Shown one piece after another: positions 16,213 through 24,925 of a stretch of DNA of 64,000 nucleotides (within the stretch, counting starts at the first letter, position 1; each line of letters begins with the position of its first letter). The notes under the pieces were generated by a model, which saw nothing but the letters and a program-made list of their open reading frames with translations, was not told the origin of the DNA and searched no databases. This stretch comes from JANQHS01 sp965227315 (GTDB lineage Bacteria; Bacteroidota; Bacteroidia; Cytophagales; CCMP332), in NCBI GenBank assembly GCA_965227315.1, contig OZ245737.1, forward strand, positions 1,984,001 to 2,048,000, read 5' to 3'. The translations under genes were made by a program, and so were the position numbers.

Positions 16213-18198
16213 ATGAAGGAGAAAGGAACCATAAGCATACATACTGAGAACATCTTTCCTATCATCAAGAAATTCCTCTACTCGGATCATGAGATATTCT
16301 TGAGGGAATTGGTCAGCAATGCGCAGGATGCTACTCAGAAGATCAAGAGGCTAGCTTCTCTTGGTGAATACAAGGAGGAAACCGGAGATCTCACAATCGA
16401 TGTGAGTGTCGACAAGAAGAAGAAAACATTGACGATCTCGGACAATGGTATAGGAATGACCGCTGAGGAGATCAAAAAATACATCAACCAGATCGCCTTT
16501 TCAGGTGCGGAAGAATTTGTCGAAAAATTCAAGGACGCGAAGGATGCCCAGGAGATCATCGGAAAGTTCGGGCTTGGGTTCTATTCCGCCTTTATGGTTG
16601 CTGATAGGGTGGAGATCGATTCCCTCAGTTACCTGGAGGGCTCAAAGCCGGCTCATTGGATCTGCGAAGGGGAGACCGAATTCGAGATCAAGGACGGGAA
16701 GAGGAAGGATAGGGGAACGACGATAACGCTTCACCTGAATGAGGATTCAGAGGAGTTTCTCGAAGATCAGCGGATCCAGGGAATATTGGATAAGTATGGA
16801 AAATTTCTACCCATCCTGATTAGATTCGGAACTAAGGAAGAAAGCCAGGAAGATGGAAAGGACAAAGACGGCAATCCCAAATACAAAAGCGTTCAGGTCG
16901 ATAACCTGATCAATGATTCCAATCCGATCTGGACCAAGGCGCCGAGCGAATTAAAAGATGAGGACTATCTTAATTTTTACAAGGAACTCTACCCCTTCTC
17001 ACCTGATCCTCTCTTCTGGATCCATTTGAATGTGGATTACCCTTTCAATCTTACCGGTGTGCTCTATTTTCCCAAGGTGAAAAATGAGCTTGAACTTCAA
17101 CGAAATAAGATCCAGCTCTACAGCAGGCAGGTATTTATCACCGATGAAGTGAAGGACGTCGTACCGGAGTTCCTCCTGTTGTTACACGGGGTGATCGATA
17201 GTCCGGATATTCCTTTGAACGTGAGCAGAAGTTACCTGCAGAGTGATGCAAGCGTGAAGAAGATCAATTCCTATATCACAAAAAAGGTCGCGGACCGCTT
17301 GAATGAGATGTTCAAGGAGGATCGCAAGAACTTTGAAGATAAATTCAGGGATATTGAGGTTTTCGTAAAGTACGGTTTGATCTCGGAGGAGAAATTCGAT
17401 GAGAAGGTCAGGGACATCACCCTGGTGAAAAACACGGCTTCTGAATGGTCTACCCTGAAAGAATACGGTGAAAAGCTGAAAGCTGTACAGGAGGATAAGA
17501 ACAGCGATGTGGTTTGGCTATACACCTCAGATCAGGAAGCACAACATGGATATATCGAAAGCGCCAAAAGGAAGGGTTATGACGTCCTTGTCCTGGACGG
17601 AATGCTCGACAACCATTTTGTTCAGCATATTGAGGCCAAGCTCGAAAAAACAAGCGTCAAAAGGGTTGACAGCGATGCCATCGATAAATTGATCGAAAAG
17701 GAGGAGAAGATGGAGAGCTCACTCAATGAGGCCGATAGCAACAAATTGAAGGAGATCTACGAGGGCATTATCAATAATAAGACCTACACCGTGCAGGTGG
17801 AAAGCCTGAGCCCTGATGAATTGCCCGTCAGCATCACCCAGAACGAGTTCATGCGAAGGATGAAGGAGATGCAGAAAATGGGAGGCGGTGGTATGATGGC
17901 CTTCGGTGCTGATATGCCGGAGAGCTTTAATGTCGTTGTCAATGCTAACCATCCAATTAGTGGCCTGGTCTTGAAGGGAGATACCAGAGGCAAGGATCTT
18001 GGTAAGCAATCTTTTGACCTGGCTTTGCTGGGAGTCGGATTACTGAGAGGAGCGGGCCTGACAGGCTTTATCCAAAGGAGCCTGGAGATCATGCAGGGGA
18101 AGAAAAAGGCTGAAAAGCCGGCATCAAAACCCAAGGCCTCGGGTTCAACTGGTAAGAAGACCGCAGCAAAAAAGAAAGAATCGACGGCTAAAAAGTAG
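16213..18198 (+). CDS. htpG: Molecular chaperone HtpG (Hsp90)
   Basis: Cytosolic Hsp90-family ATP-dependent chaperone. The GHKL ATPase domain (about 1-220) has FLRELVSNAQDA, the DNGIGM motif and GKFGLGFYSAF. The middle domain (about 240-510) includes LYSRQVFITD and the ATP-contacting NVSRSYLQ arginine. The C-terminal dimerisation domain follows (about 520-628). After IMQGK there is a roughly 30-residue Lys/Ala/Ser-rich tail ending STAKK that is not part of ordinary HtpG, making the protein 661 residues against about 625 for typical bacterial ones. It is monocistronic, with a strong terminator at 18218. The neighbouring divergent usp gene suggests a shared stress context. Confidence 0.96.
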   Translation: MKEKGTISIHTENIFPIIKKFLYSDHEIFLRELVSNAQDATQKIKRLASLGEYKEETGDLTIDVSVDKKKKTLTISDNGIGMTAEEIKKYINQIAFSGAEEFVEKFKDAKDAQEIIGKFGLGFYSAFMVADRVEIDSLSYLEGSKPAHWICEGETEFEIKDGKRKDRGTTITLHLNEDSEEFLEDQRIQGILDKYGKFLPILIRFGTKEESQEDGKDKDGNPKYKSVQVDNLINDSNPIWTKAPSELKDEDYLNFYKELYPFSPDPLFWIHLNVDYPFNLTGVLYFPKVKNELELQRNKIQLYSRQVFITDEVKDVVPEFLLLLHGVIDSPDIPLNVSRSYLQSDASVKKINSYITKKVADRLNEMFKEDRKNFEDKFRDIEVFVKYGLISEEKFDEKVRDITLVKNTASEWSTLKEYGEKLKAVQEDKNSDVVWLYTSDQEAQHGYIESAKRKGYDVLVLDGMLDNHFVQHIEAKLEKTSVKRVDSDAIDKLIEKEEKMESSLNEADSNKLKEIYEGIINNKTYTVQVESLSPDELPVSITQNEFMRRMKEMQKMGGGGMMAFGADMPESFNVVVNANHPISGLVLKGDTRGKDLGKQSFDLALLGVGLLRGAGLTGFIQRSLEIMQGKKKAEKPASKPKASGSTGKKTAAKKKESTAKK

Positions 18199-18217
18199 TT
18201 ACAAAAAACAAGCCGCC

Positions 18218-18250
18218 AACCCGGGAGTAATATGCTTCCGGGTTTTTTTG
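18218..18250 (+). terminator. Intrinsic terminator of htpG
   Basis: Stem AACCCGG (18218-18224) / CCGGGTT (18238-18244), then a run of seven T, 20 bases after the htpG stop. Confidence 0.85.
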
Positions 18251-18331
18251 TGCCTAAGCCTCGGCGTTTATCAATTCAGAACAGGAATTCATTTCGAAAT
18301 ATCCGGGGTTCATATATGATCATTATTCTTT

Positions 18332-18691
18332 TTGAAGCTAAGGACCTCTTTTGATGCAGGCTTGACCCAGCGCCTTATGCTCACAGAACTAGGCCAGAAA
18401 TTAATCGACTCCTTGATCGCTCCGGAGAAGCGGGCAAAGAGGGACTGGTCCTTTGTTGTTTACCCCAATCCTGTGAAGGATCATTTGGTCGTAGACATGA
18501 AATTCAAAAAAGGAGCTCCACGCTCGGGACTGTTTAAAATCTACAATACTGTCGATCTGAAGCAATATCAGACAACCATCGGCGAGGGCAAGAGACAGAT
18601 CGATGTGGCCTGGTTGAAACCCGGGATATACATAGCCAAGATCGAAATGCTGGAGGGTGATGAACACACCCAACGGTTTATAAAACATTAG
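18332..18691 (+). pseudogene. Orphan T9SS type A sorting domain, no signal peptide (gene remnant?)
   Basis: A 119-residue frame whose last 80 residues are a textbook T9SS C-terminal sorting domain (VVYPNPVKDHLVVDM, then LKPGIYIAKIEM and the basic end RFIKH). T9SS cargo must first cross the inner membrane by Sec, yet nothing before the domain resembles a signal peptide or a passenger. The frame opens only after a TGA at 18317-18319, and the first possible starts are a TTG at 18332 or an ATG at 18377. The htpG terminator lies just upstream and a strong terminator follows, so the 3' end of an expressed cargo gene seems to survive without its body. Alternatively it is a small gene of unknown use. 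Confidence 0.55.
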
Positions 18692-18730
18692 GGGCAGCTC
18701 TTGCTTTGATAGCCCCTAACATGCATGGTC

Positions 18731-18769
18731 ACCCAACCTTTCCCGTTTCGGGAAAGCGTTGGGTTTTTT
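18731..18769 (+). terminator. Strong intrinsic terminator
   Basis: Long hairpin: ACCCAAC-CTTTCCCG (18731-18745) pairs with CGGGAAAG-C-GTTGGGT (18749-18764), a 15-base-pair stem with one bulged C and a 3-base loop, then a T run. It follows the orphan sorting-domain frame by 40 bases. The remaining 116 bases up to 18885 show no gene and no clear promoter. Confidence 0.88.
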
Positions 18770-18885
18770 AGTTCTATATACTCATAACCTGTGTTTACAT
18801 AAAATTGCTGGTATTTCATGGAGTGTTGATGAAATGGCATTGTCAGATTTCCTAATTCTGAAGGGTAAACTAAAATGCTACTCTT

Positions 18886-19722
18886 ATGAAATCTTTTAAC
18901 CTTTACTACTTGTTGATCTCATTGTTCCTTTCAACCATCTCTTATGGTCAAACCGCTGATTGGAATAATGCAGCTGGGAATGACTATTCCGAAGAACACC
19001 TGGGGTTGAATATCGACGATATTAGTACGATTAACCCTGCTACGATTGAATTGCCCCTTACTATTTTCGGCACCTCCATACTTGGTTCAAGTCCGGTGAT
19101 AGATCTTCCGGGAATACGCTTCAATTCGTTTTTATCTGATGATGAATTGTTCGAAGAATCAAATCTTCTAATCGATATTCTTGGCGGTCGGGATTTGAGC
19201 ATTATAAGTCAGGTAGACAACAACAACCCCGTGGATATGTTAGGCATAAGCCCATCGGGAATCGTGACTACTTACAATCGTATTGAAGACGGCAATGGCC
19301 CCGGAAGATTCGGAATCGGGACGAATGGAAACTTTGAAATTTTTATGGGAAGTCTGAACTCAAGTTTTGTGGCAAAGCCGAATGGAGAATTTCTTTTTGG
19401 AAATCATGCATATCATCCTGCACCTTCTATTGTAAAAGTTTATGGGGAATTGCGGGTTGCGCACAAAATATATGCTAATGAGATCGAAGTTCTCGATCCC
19501 GTTCCAATGGCTGATTATGTATTTGAAAGTGATTATGACTTAAAAACCATCGAAGAGGTAAGCGCTTATATAGACAAGAATAAGCATCTACCTGGGATTC
19601 CTACAGCAAAAGAATTTGCTGAAAATGGGTATAGCGTCAGCGATATGGATAGAATGCTCTTGGAGAAGATAGAGGAGTTGACCCTTTATGTCATTGAGTT
19701 GGAAGCAAAAATAAGCGAGTAG
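18886..19722 (+). CDS. Secreted protein with endosialidase-chaperone-like C-terminus
   Basis: A 278-residue exported protein. It has a signal peptide (MKSFNLYYLLISLFLSTISYG-Q), a beta-rich middle of repeated short strands (GRFGIGTNGNFEIFMGS, NGEFLFG), and a C-terminal segment (about 205-278) of the type PDYVFE..YDL..IEEV..YI..NKHLPGIP, ending in a heptad helix LLEKIEELTLYVIELEAKI. That ending is common in Bacteroidetes fibre-like proteins and resembles the tail-fibre intramolecular chaperone that drives trimerisation. No T9SS domain. The next gene starts one base after its stop, so they form an operon. Likely a surface or secreted trimeric fibre; target unknown. Confidence 0.62.
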   Translation: MKSFNLYYLLISLFLSTISYGQTADWNNAAGNDYSEEHLGLNIDDISTINPATIELPLTIFGTSILGSSPVIDLPGIRFNSFLSDDELFEESNLLIDILGGRDLSIISQVDNNNPVDMLGISPSGIVTTYNRIEDGNGPGRFGIGTNGNFEIFMGSLNSSFVAKPNGEFLFGNHAYHPAPSIVKVYGELRVAHKIYANEIEVLDPVPMADYVFESDYDLKTIEEVSAYIDKNKHLPGIPTAKEFAENGYSVSDMDRMLLEKIEELTLYVIELEAKISE

Positions 19723-19723
19723 A

Positions 19724-22700
19724 ATGGGACGGCTTTTTATACTAGTTCTTGCATTGCTAGGACTTAATCGACTATACGCGCAGGAGGGAGGCAGCACTGA
19801 CTCTGAAAGAAGGGTGGAAAACCAGGCATTGTATGACAACCATTGGTTGTTAAATAGGATTCCGGAAGAAGAGCGTAATTACGATGTTAGGACCAAATTT
19901 CTGGAACGTGAGATTTACTTTGCGGATTCTTATTTCAGAAGAGATCTGGATGAAGAGGCTGAGAAAGATGATCAGGACAAGATCCGGAATGAGTATTTAA
20001 GACTGATCAATCAGGTTCAAACATCAAATTCGACTGAATCTACATCAGATCATTGGAATCAACTCGGGCCATTCTACCCGTATACGGGATCATCCAGAAA
20101 TGGATATGCAATAGGAATCATTACTGCAATCTGGGTTGATCCTGGAGACCAAAATCATTTGATGATAGGAACAGGAAACTCGGGTCTATGGGAATCAAGT
20201 GATGCAGGAGATTCCTGGGAATGCCTTACAACGCTGGTGCAATCATTTGGGATCTATGCAATTAGTGTTCATCCAAGCAACCACGATGAAATAGTTATTG
20301 CCACCGGAATTAGAGCCGGAGGTTATCACAAATGGCAGCACTATTCTTTGGGAATACTGAAATCCACAGATGGAGGTGCTTCCTGGACGAATACTACCCC
20401 TACCATTTGGGATTACACCAACGTTTATTTGATGGAGCGTGATCCTAACGATGAGAACAATTTACTGGCATACTATGATTTGGGATCCGATATCACGAAC
20501 CCTGGTAGTCAATTGGGTGGATATGTGATCAAATCAACCGATGGCGGGGATAGTTGGAACTGGAAAACAACTTTTAGCAATAACCAGGTGGAAGGATTAA
20601 AGTACAGCAAAACCACAAATGACCTTGTTTACCTTACAGGTGAAAATCTATATCAGGTATCCACGGATGGAGGAGAGACCTGGTCTGATGAGTTTGGTGA
20701 TCTGGATATTGATAGTAAAATAGATTGGGTATTAACCTGTGATCTGGTTGAATATGATAACGATGAATACTTTTATATTTATGCTCATCGCGCAAACTAC
20801 AATCAAACATATTACAATTTGTTTCTTCGAAAAGTCAATTCTGACCCTTTTGATGTTATCGAAGGTCAATCGATTAATGTGTCTGGAGGGATTGGTTATT
20901 CGGGAAGCGAGTTTGTTAAGATATCTCCTGATAACCCGAATCGCTTGTATTATGGAAAAACCTATGCCGTAACCGGTGAACTTGATGCAAATCTGGATTG
21001 GATATCGAGTTCAAAAAGCTCATATGCCTCTCAAATGCACGATGATATGAGAGCCTTTTTTGCACTTGATGCTGACAATCTTTATGCCGGTACCGATGGA
21101 GGTATCATGATCTCAAATGATGCAGGTGATACCTGGAGTTATGCTATGGGTGACCCGGGAAATCATTTTGAAAACAAACTTGGAATTACACAGTTCTACG
21201 AGTTTGATGTTTACAATGATGAAGGGGAGGTTTTGATTGTTGCCGGTTGTCAGGATAATGGAACGATTTTTTTCCAGAATGGCACCTGGCAACATGCCGC
21301 TGGGGGTGATGGTGGGATGTCAAAGTTCTTGGCAGAGGATAACGACTATATATATTTTACTGTTGACATAAATAGCTGGTTATATACGAAACAGTTAACA
21401 AAATCCAGCGGACATATTGGCTCAAGTTCTTATTTCGGTGATGCTTCGCATTTATATAGTCGGGGGATTGAAAAGGACATTTTTGGTAATAATGCTCTTT
21501 TTAGCTTAGAACATGGTAGCTGTACTTTTAAAAACCATTTGTATTATTTGCCCGATGTCCCATCTAATAGAGGATCGGTTCCTGCAAATGCTGTAGAATT
21601 GCACGGTGGAATATCAATTTGTTCCGTCCAGTACGCGGGCACTACAACGGGTATCGCTCAATGCAGAGCCGATGAAGATGTGATGGCCCATGCGATAACC
21701 TCCTGGGTGACAAATGGATTTAATCTTTATCTTACTACAGATGGCGGAACAAATTGGACGGATGTTTCGAGCTCAATATTGAGTCAGATCCCTGAAATTG
21801 ACGAAGATTATCAGCATATTACCAAGGTTGTATATCATCCTTTGAACCCTGATATCATATGGGTTTCATTTAGCCATTTTGTTGAGGAAGCCAAGGTTAT
21901 TCAAACGACGGATGGCGGATTGAACTGGACTAACCTCTCCTCTTCATCATACAATATTTTCGACGGGTATAATTTTCCTTGCAATGATCTTGCCTATGAC
22001 TTGGAGCATGATATTCTTTACGCGGCTTCTGAAATAGGGGTTTTTTATTTGGATCTAAATGATCCTAATCAAACCTGGGAACGATTGTGGGATAATCTTC
22101 CATTTGTGAAGGTTACTGAAATGAAGATTATGAATGATTTTGGGAAATTGTACGTAGCGACTTATGGCAGAGGAATTTGGGAGGCTCCGCTGTATTGTTC
22201 GAATTCCAATTGGTCCGATGATCCATTGGTCGGGACAATTCCCAGTGAAAATTATTTTGATGCGAATACGCTTTCCAGTACCGGGCTTGTTCCCTCAACT
22301 AATGATGTTCATATGTACTCTTCATCAGCGGTTTTACTGGAATATGATCCCACTACCCAAAACGGATTCACAGTTCATAAGGAAGGGTATTTTCTGGCAA
22401 AAATTTTGGAATGCCCCGAAATTGAAGGGTTTGGTGCGGGAGAGAGTTCATTGAGAAGATCTGAAGACATTAGATATGATGAAAGGGTGAGCATAGAACC
22501 TCCCATTGATATTGATGTCTTTCCAAATCCTGCGAATGGCTTTTTTAATGTGAGGATTTGTTGTGACAGTGATATTCAGACTTCTGAATTATTTGATTTC
22601 AATGGAAGAAAGGTCGATATGACTTTGATCAATTCAAACTCCGGGAAGGAATCCGAATATATGTACAAGGTAAACAATTTTGATCCAGGGATATATTTAT

Positions 22701-22753
22701 TGAGGGTGAGCCATGAAAATGGACAGTATTCACAAAAACTCTTAATCAGATAA
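19724..22753 (+). CDS. T9SS-secreted sortilin/Asp-box beta-propeller protein
   Basis: A 1009-residue secreted protein with a signal peptide (cut after LYAQ, about residue 20) and a large propeller region with seven visible Asp-box (BNR) motifs of the S/T-x-D-x-G-x-S/T-W form. These lie near residues 158, 213, 270, 312, 463, 670 and 728. A T9SS type A sorting domain follows (about 925-1009: DIDVFPNPANGFFNV to LLRVSHENGQYSQKLLIR). This is the VPS10/sortilin-like or exo-sialidase/xyloglucanase-like fold, but I see no sialidase arginine triad or clear catalytic pair, so enzymatic activity is unproven. Base composition looks more AT-rich than flanking genes. It follows 18886-19722 by one base and is closed by the terminator at 22775. 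Confidence 0.8.
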   Translation: MGRLFILVLALLGLNRLYAQEGGSTDSERRVENQALYDNHWLLNRIPEEERNYDVRTKFLEREIYFADSYFRRDLDEEAEKDDQDKIRNEYLRLINQVQTSNSTESTSDHWNQLGPFYPYTGSSRNGYAIGIITAIWVDPGDQNHLMIGTGNSGLWESSDAGDSWECLTTLVQSFGIYAISVHPSNHDEIVIATGIRAGGYHKWQHYSLGILKSTDGGASWTNTTPTIWDYTNVYLMERDPNDENNLLAYYDLGSDITNPGSQLGGYVIKSTDGGDSWNWKTTFSNNQVEGLKYSKTTNDLVYLTGENLYQVSTDGGETWSDEFGDLDIDSKIDWVLTCDLVEYDNDEYFYIYAHRANYNQTYYNLFLRKVNSDPFDVIEGQSINVSGGIGYSGSEFVKISPDNPNRLYYGKTYAVTGELDANLDWISSSKSSYASQMHDDMRAFFALDADNLYAGTDGGIMISNDAGDTWSYAMGDPGNHFENKLGITQFYEFDVYNDEGEVLIVAGCQDNGTIFFQNGTWQHAAGGDGGMSKFLAEDNDYIYFTVDINSWLYTKQLTKSSGHIGSSSYFGDASHLYSRGIEKDIFGNNALFSLEHGSCTFKNHLYYLPDVPSNRGSVPANAVELHGGISICSVQYAGTTTGIAQCRADEDVMAHAITSWVTNGFNLYLTTDGGTNWTDVSSSILSQIPEIDEDYQHITKVVYHPLNPDIIWVSFSHFVEEAKVIQTTDGGLNWTNLSSSSYNIFDGYNFPCNDLAYDLEHDILYAASEIGVFYLDLNDPNQTWERLWDNLPFVKVTEMKIMNDFGKLYVATYGRGIWEAPLYCSNSNWSDDPLVGTIPSENYFDANTLSSTGLVPSTNDVHMYSSSAVLLEYDPTTQNGFTVHKEGYFLAKILECPEIEGFGAGESSLRRSEDIRYDERVSIEPPIDIDVFPNPANGFFNVRICCDSDIQTSELFDFNGRKVDMTLINSNSGKESEYMYKVNNFDPGIYLLRVSHENGQYSQKLLIR

Positions 22754-22774
22754 AGCTTTCCTGCCTAAAAAATG

Positions 22775-22802
22775 CCCCGAACAATTTGTTCGGGGTTTTT
22801 TA
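22775..22802 (+). terminator. Intrinsic terminator
   Basis: Perfect stem CCCCGAACA (22775-22783) / TGTTCGGGG (22787-22795), 3-base loop, followed by a T run. It ends the two-gene operon 18886-22753. Confidence 0.9.
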
Positions 22803-22830
22803 TTTTGGATGATTGAGAAACTCTTTCTCC

Positions 22831-23583
22831 ATGAAATATCTACCGTTTGTTTTTGCGCTGCTGATCCTCTTCGAAGCAGAAGGCCAAAGATCACAGCTGA
22901 TCAATGTAGAGGTGGGCAAGCAGATCGGCATCAGCGGGGAGGCCGGGACACCAAGGGATCTGGCTAATCTGGCCTATTTTCCCGGATTTAATCTAAGCCC
23001 TCATGCAAATGAATTGGATGCCTTCTTGAGAAATGAGTACTTGCCTCTGATGGATATTGAAATGGTATCTAAGCAGGATCTCATGGAACAGCAGGGTTTT
23101 CAGGAATTCAAAAGCCCTTACTTCAAGGATAAAAACTCCGGACAGGATGCCTCGGGACAGCATAGATCCAATGCCCTGACCGGTGCCTATAATTGGGCGG
23201 ATGGCTATGTCCCCTGGACCTACAAAACCCCATTGACGGATGGCTATGATGATTTTCCCAGGATCAGGGAGTTTTTTCCAGAGACTGAACTGTTTATCAC
23301 GGCAGAGCTGGGGTTCTCCTACATTATCGATTCAGATCCGAGCATTTCTCCTGTCCTGATCATTGAATATAGGAAGGCAGAGTCGGGTGCGCATAAAAAG
23401 CTGTACTATACCACCTTTGTGGAGATCCCACCCGACAGAAGGGATGCGGTGCTCAAAGCCCCAACCGATGCAAACATTACCATGGAGGAGCTTGAAAAGA
23501 CCCTCAGGCCTTTGTTTGATGAAATGCTCGAAGGTATAGAAAAGGAGAAGCACAAGATCCGGAAGTTTTTGGAATCCCATTAG
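22831..23583 (+). CDS. Exported protein of unknown function
   Basis: A 250-residue protein with a signal peptide (MKYLPFVFALLILFEAEG, cut before QRSQL). A mixed mature region follows, with DGYDDFPRIREFFPETELFITAEL and a C-terminal charged helix EKEKHKIRKFLESH. No domain recognised and no lipobox or sorting domain, so it is probably periplasmic. The frame could begin at a TTG at 22813, but the ATG at 22831 begins the signal directly. It starts 29 bases after a terminator, so it has its own promoter, not identified. It ends against the adenylate cyclase gene with a 3-base gap. Confidence 0.6.
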   Translation: MKYLPFVFALLILFEAEGQRSQLINVEVGKQIGISGEAGTPRDLANLAYFPGFNLSPHANELDAFLRNEYLPLMDIEMVSKQDLMEQQGFQEFKSPYFKDKNSGQDASGQHRSNALTGAYNWADGYVPWTYKTPLTDGYDDFPRIREFFPETELFITAELGFSYIIDSDPSISPVLIIEYRKAESGAHKKLYYTTFVEIPPDRRDAVLKAPTDANITMEELEKTLRPLFDEMLEGIEKEKHKIRKFLESH

Positions 23584-23586
23584 GTT

Positions 23587-24726
23587 TCAGGTGGGCGTTT
23601 CTTCCAGATTCAATGTCTTCAGGTCAATTTTTTCCGTTTTTCCCCGTAGTTCTATGTCGCCAAGTTCGATGACCTCGTAGGGAAGGGGCTCGTCCAGGAG
23701 GTTCAGCGTTTGATCGGAAACCAGTAGCTCTACTCTATAGGCATTGCATTGCTCCTGGATCCTTGAGGTGGTATTCAAAACATCTCCGGAGTACACAATG
23801 TCCTTCTTGATCGTTCCGATCTCACCGGCTGTGACCTTACCATAGTGCAAGCCGGCCTTGAATTCCGGAATGATCTCATAGACATTCTCATAGTAGGCGC
23901 TGACTTCTTTGAGGTGTTTTTTGATCTCCAGAAAGCATCGAAAGCAATTGGCATTTTTGATCCCGTTTTTAAGGCTCCAGGAGATCACGATCTCGTCGCC
24001 CACATATTGATAGATCTCACCGGCCGAAGCCAGGATCGGGTCCGTCACATCCGTAAACAGTTCCTGGAGCAGGTGAAAATATTTGGTGTTGCCCAGCTTC
24101 TCCGCGATGGTCGTAGAGGATTTCAGGTCCAGAAACATGAAGATCCGCGTCTCTTCCCTGGGTTGGTTGTATTGACCGGCGATAAACTTCAAAAACATGC
24201 CCGTGCCGAACTTATCGGACATCTGTAGCAGGAATAGGGTAAAGACGGATACCATCCCCCAGATCGTATAAAAAACCCAGAATAGCTTGCTTTTCCAATA
24301 AATCGAGGCTCTTGCGATGATCTCCGCGAATGGTGCATCAACGCCTACTACGATCAGGGCGCCAAGGGTGGACATCAGCAGAGAAATGATCAAATAGGCC
24401 AGTGTATAGTACAGAAAGGTGACAATCAGGGCATGTCCATATGATCTCTTTCGGAAGATCTTGTCGTTTACGTAGATCAACGTGCTTCCGCCCAAAAGAC
24501 CGGCAAAGATCCCTGTGAGTGTATTGGCCCATAGGTTCATCCCCAGATCATAAAAATCAGAGCGACCAAGGCTGAACTCCGAGGTCAGCATGACATGATT
24601 GTAAAAGGTAAAGAACCAATTGATCAATACATAAAAAGAGGTGATGAGCAGGATCTTATTGATATTGCTGCGCAATGAGGGAGAGATTTTCATATCCGAT
24701 CGTTTGCCGGACATAAATGTAGTCAT
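23587..24726 (-). CDS. Membrane-anchored class III adenylate/guanylate cyclase
   Basis: A 379-residue inner-membrane protein. Four transmembrane helices (about 23-40, 63-85, 98-125, 148-168) are followed by a class III nucleotide cyclase domain (about 190-365). The two metal-binding aspartates are D200 (FMFLDLKSS) and D244 (YVGDEIVISW). The transition-state pair N318 and R322 is in VLNTTSRIQ. The catalytic set is complete, so it should make cAMP (or cGMP); substrate choice cannot be decided by eye. No sensor domain other than the membrane part is seen. The start could also be the ATG of residue 12 (24693). It is a single gene between converging and diverging neighbours. Confidence 0.88.
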   Translation of the reverse strand: MTTFMSGKRSDMKISPSLRSNINKILLITSFYVLINWFFTFYNHVMLTSEFSLGRSDFYDLGMNLWANTLTGIFAGLLGGSTLIYVNDKIFRKRSYGHALIVTFLYYTLAYLIISLLMSTLGALIVVGVDAPFAEIIARASIYWKSKLFWVFYTIWGMVSVFTLFLLQMSDKFGTGMFLKFIAGQYNQPREETRIFMFLDLKSSTTIAEKLGNTKYFHLLQELFTDVTDPILASAGEIYQYVGDEIVISWSLKNGIKNANCFRCFLEIKKHLKEVSAYYENVYEIIPEFKAGLHYGKVTAGEIGTIKKDIVYSGDVLNTTSRIQEQCNAYRVELLVSDQTLNLLDEPLPYEVIELGDIELRGKTEKIDLKTLNLEETPT

Positions 24727-24838
24727 ATTATCTTCCTGTTTATTTGGTCAAATATTGCATTGATAGAGGCAGTGACAGACGCAAAAACTCTGCAAAATCC
24801 ATCATTTACCGTTACTTATTTTTTGTGATCATTTATAT

Positions 24839-24925
24839 GAGGTTGGTCGACTTCTCTTAAATAATCCACCTCCTGACCCAACCTCGGCCTGTTTTTTTTC
24901 GTGTTTGTTCTAAAAAAACGAACAA
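24839..24925 (+). promoter_or_regulatory. Structured leader of the PKD/T9SS gene at 24925 (attenuator-like)
   Basis: GAGGTTGG (24839-24846) pairs with CCAACCTC (24878-24885), and eight T follow at 24892-24899, as in a terminator, but no plus-strand gene ends nearby. A second small hairpin, TTGTTC (24905-24910) / GAACAA (24920-24925), reaches the A of the start codon. Together they look like a transcriptional or translational control leader; the mechanism and ligand are unknown. Confidence 0.35.

Noticed and set aside
19724..22753. Sialidase
   Set aside because: Asp-box repeats are present, but I could not find the arginine triad or the acidic/tyrosine catalytic residues; these repeats also occur in sortilin-like and other propellers.
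24839..24899. Ordinary terminator of an upstream plus-strand gene
   Set aside because: The nearest upstream plus-strand gene ends at 23583, with an opposite-strand gene in between, so a leader element is more likely.
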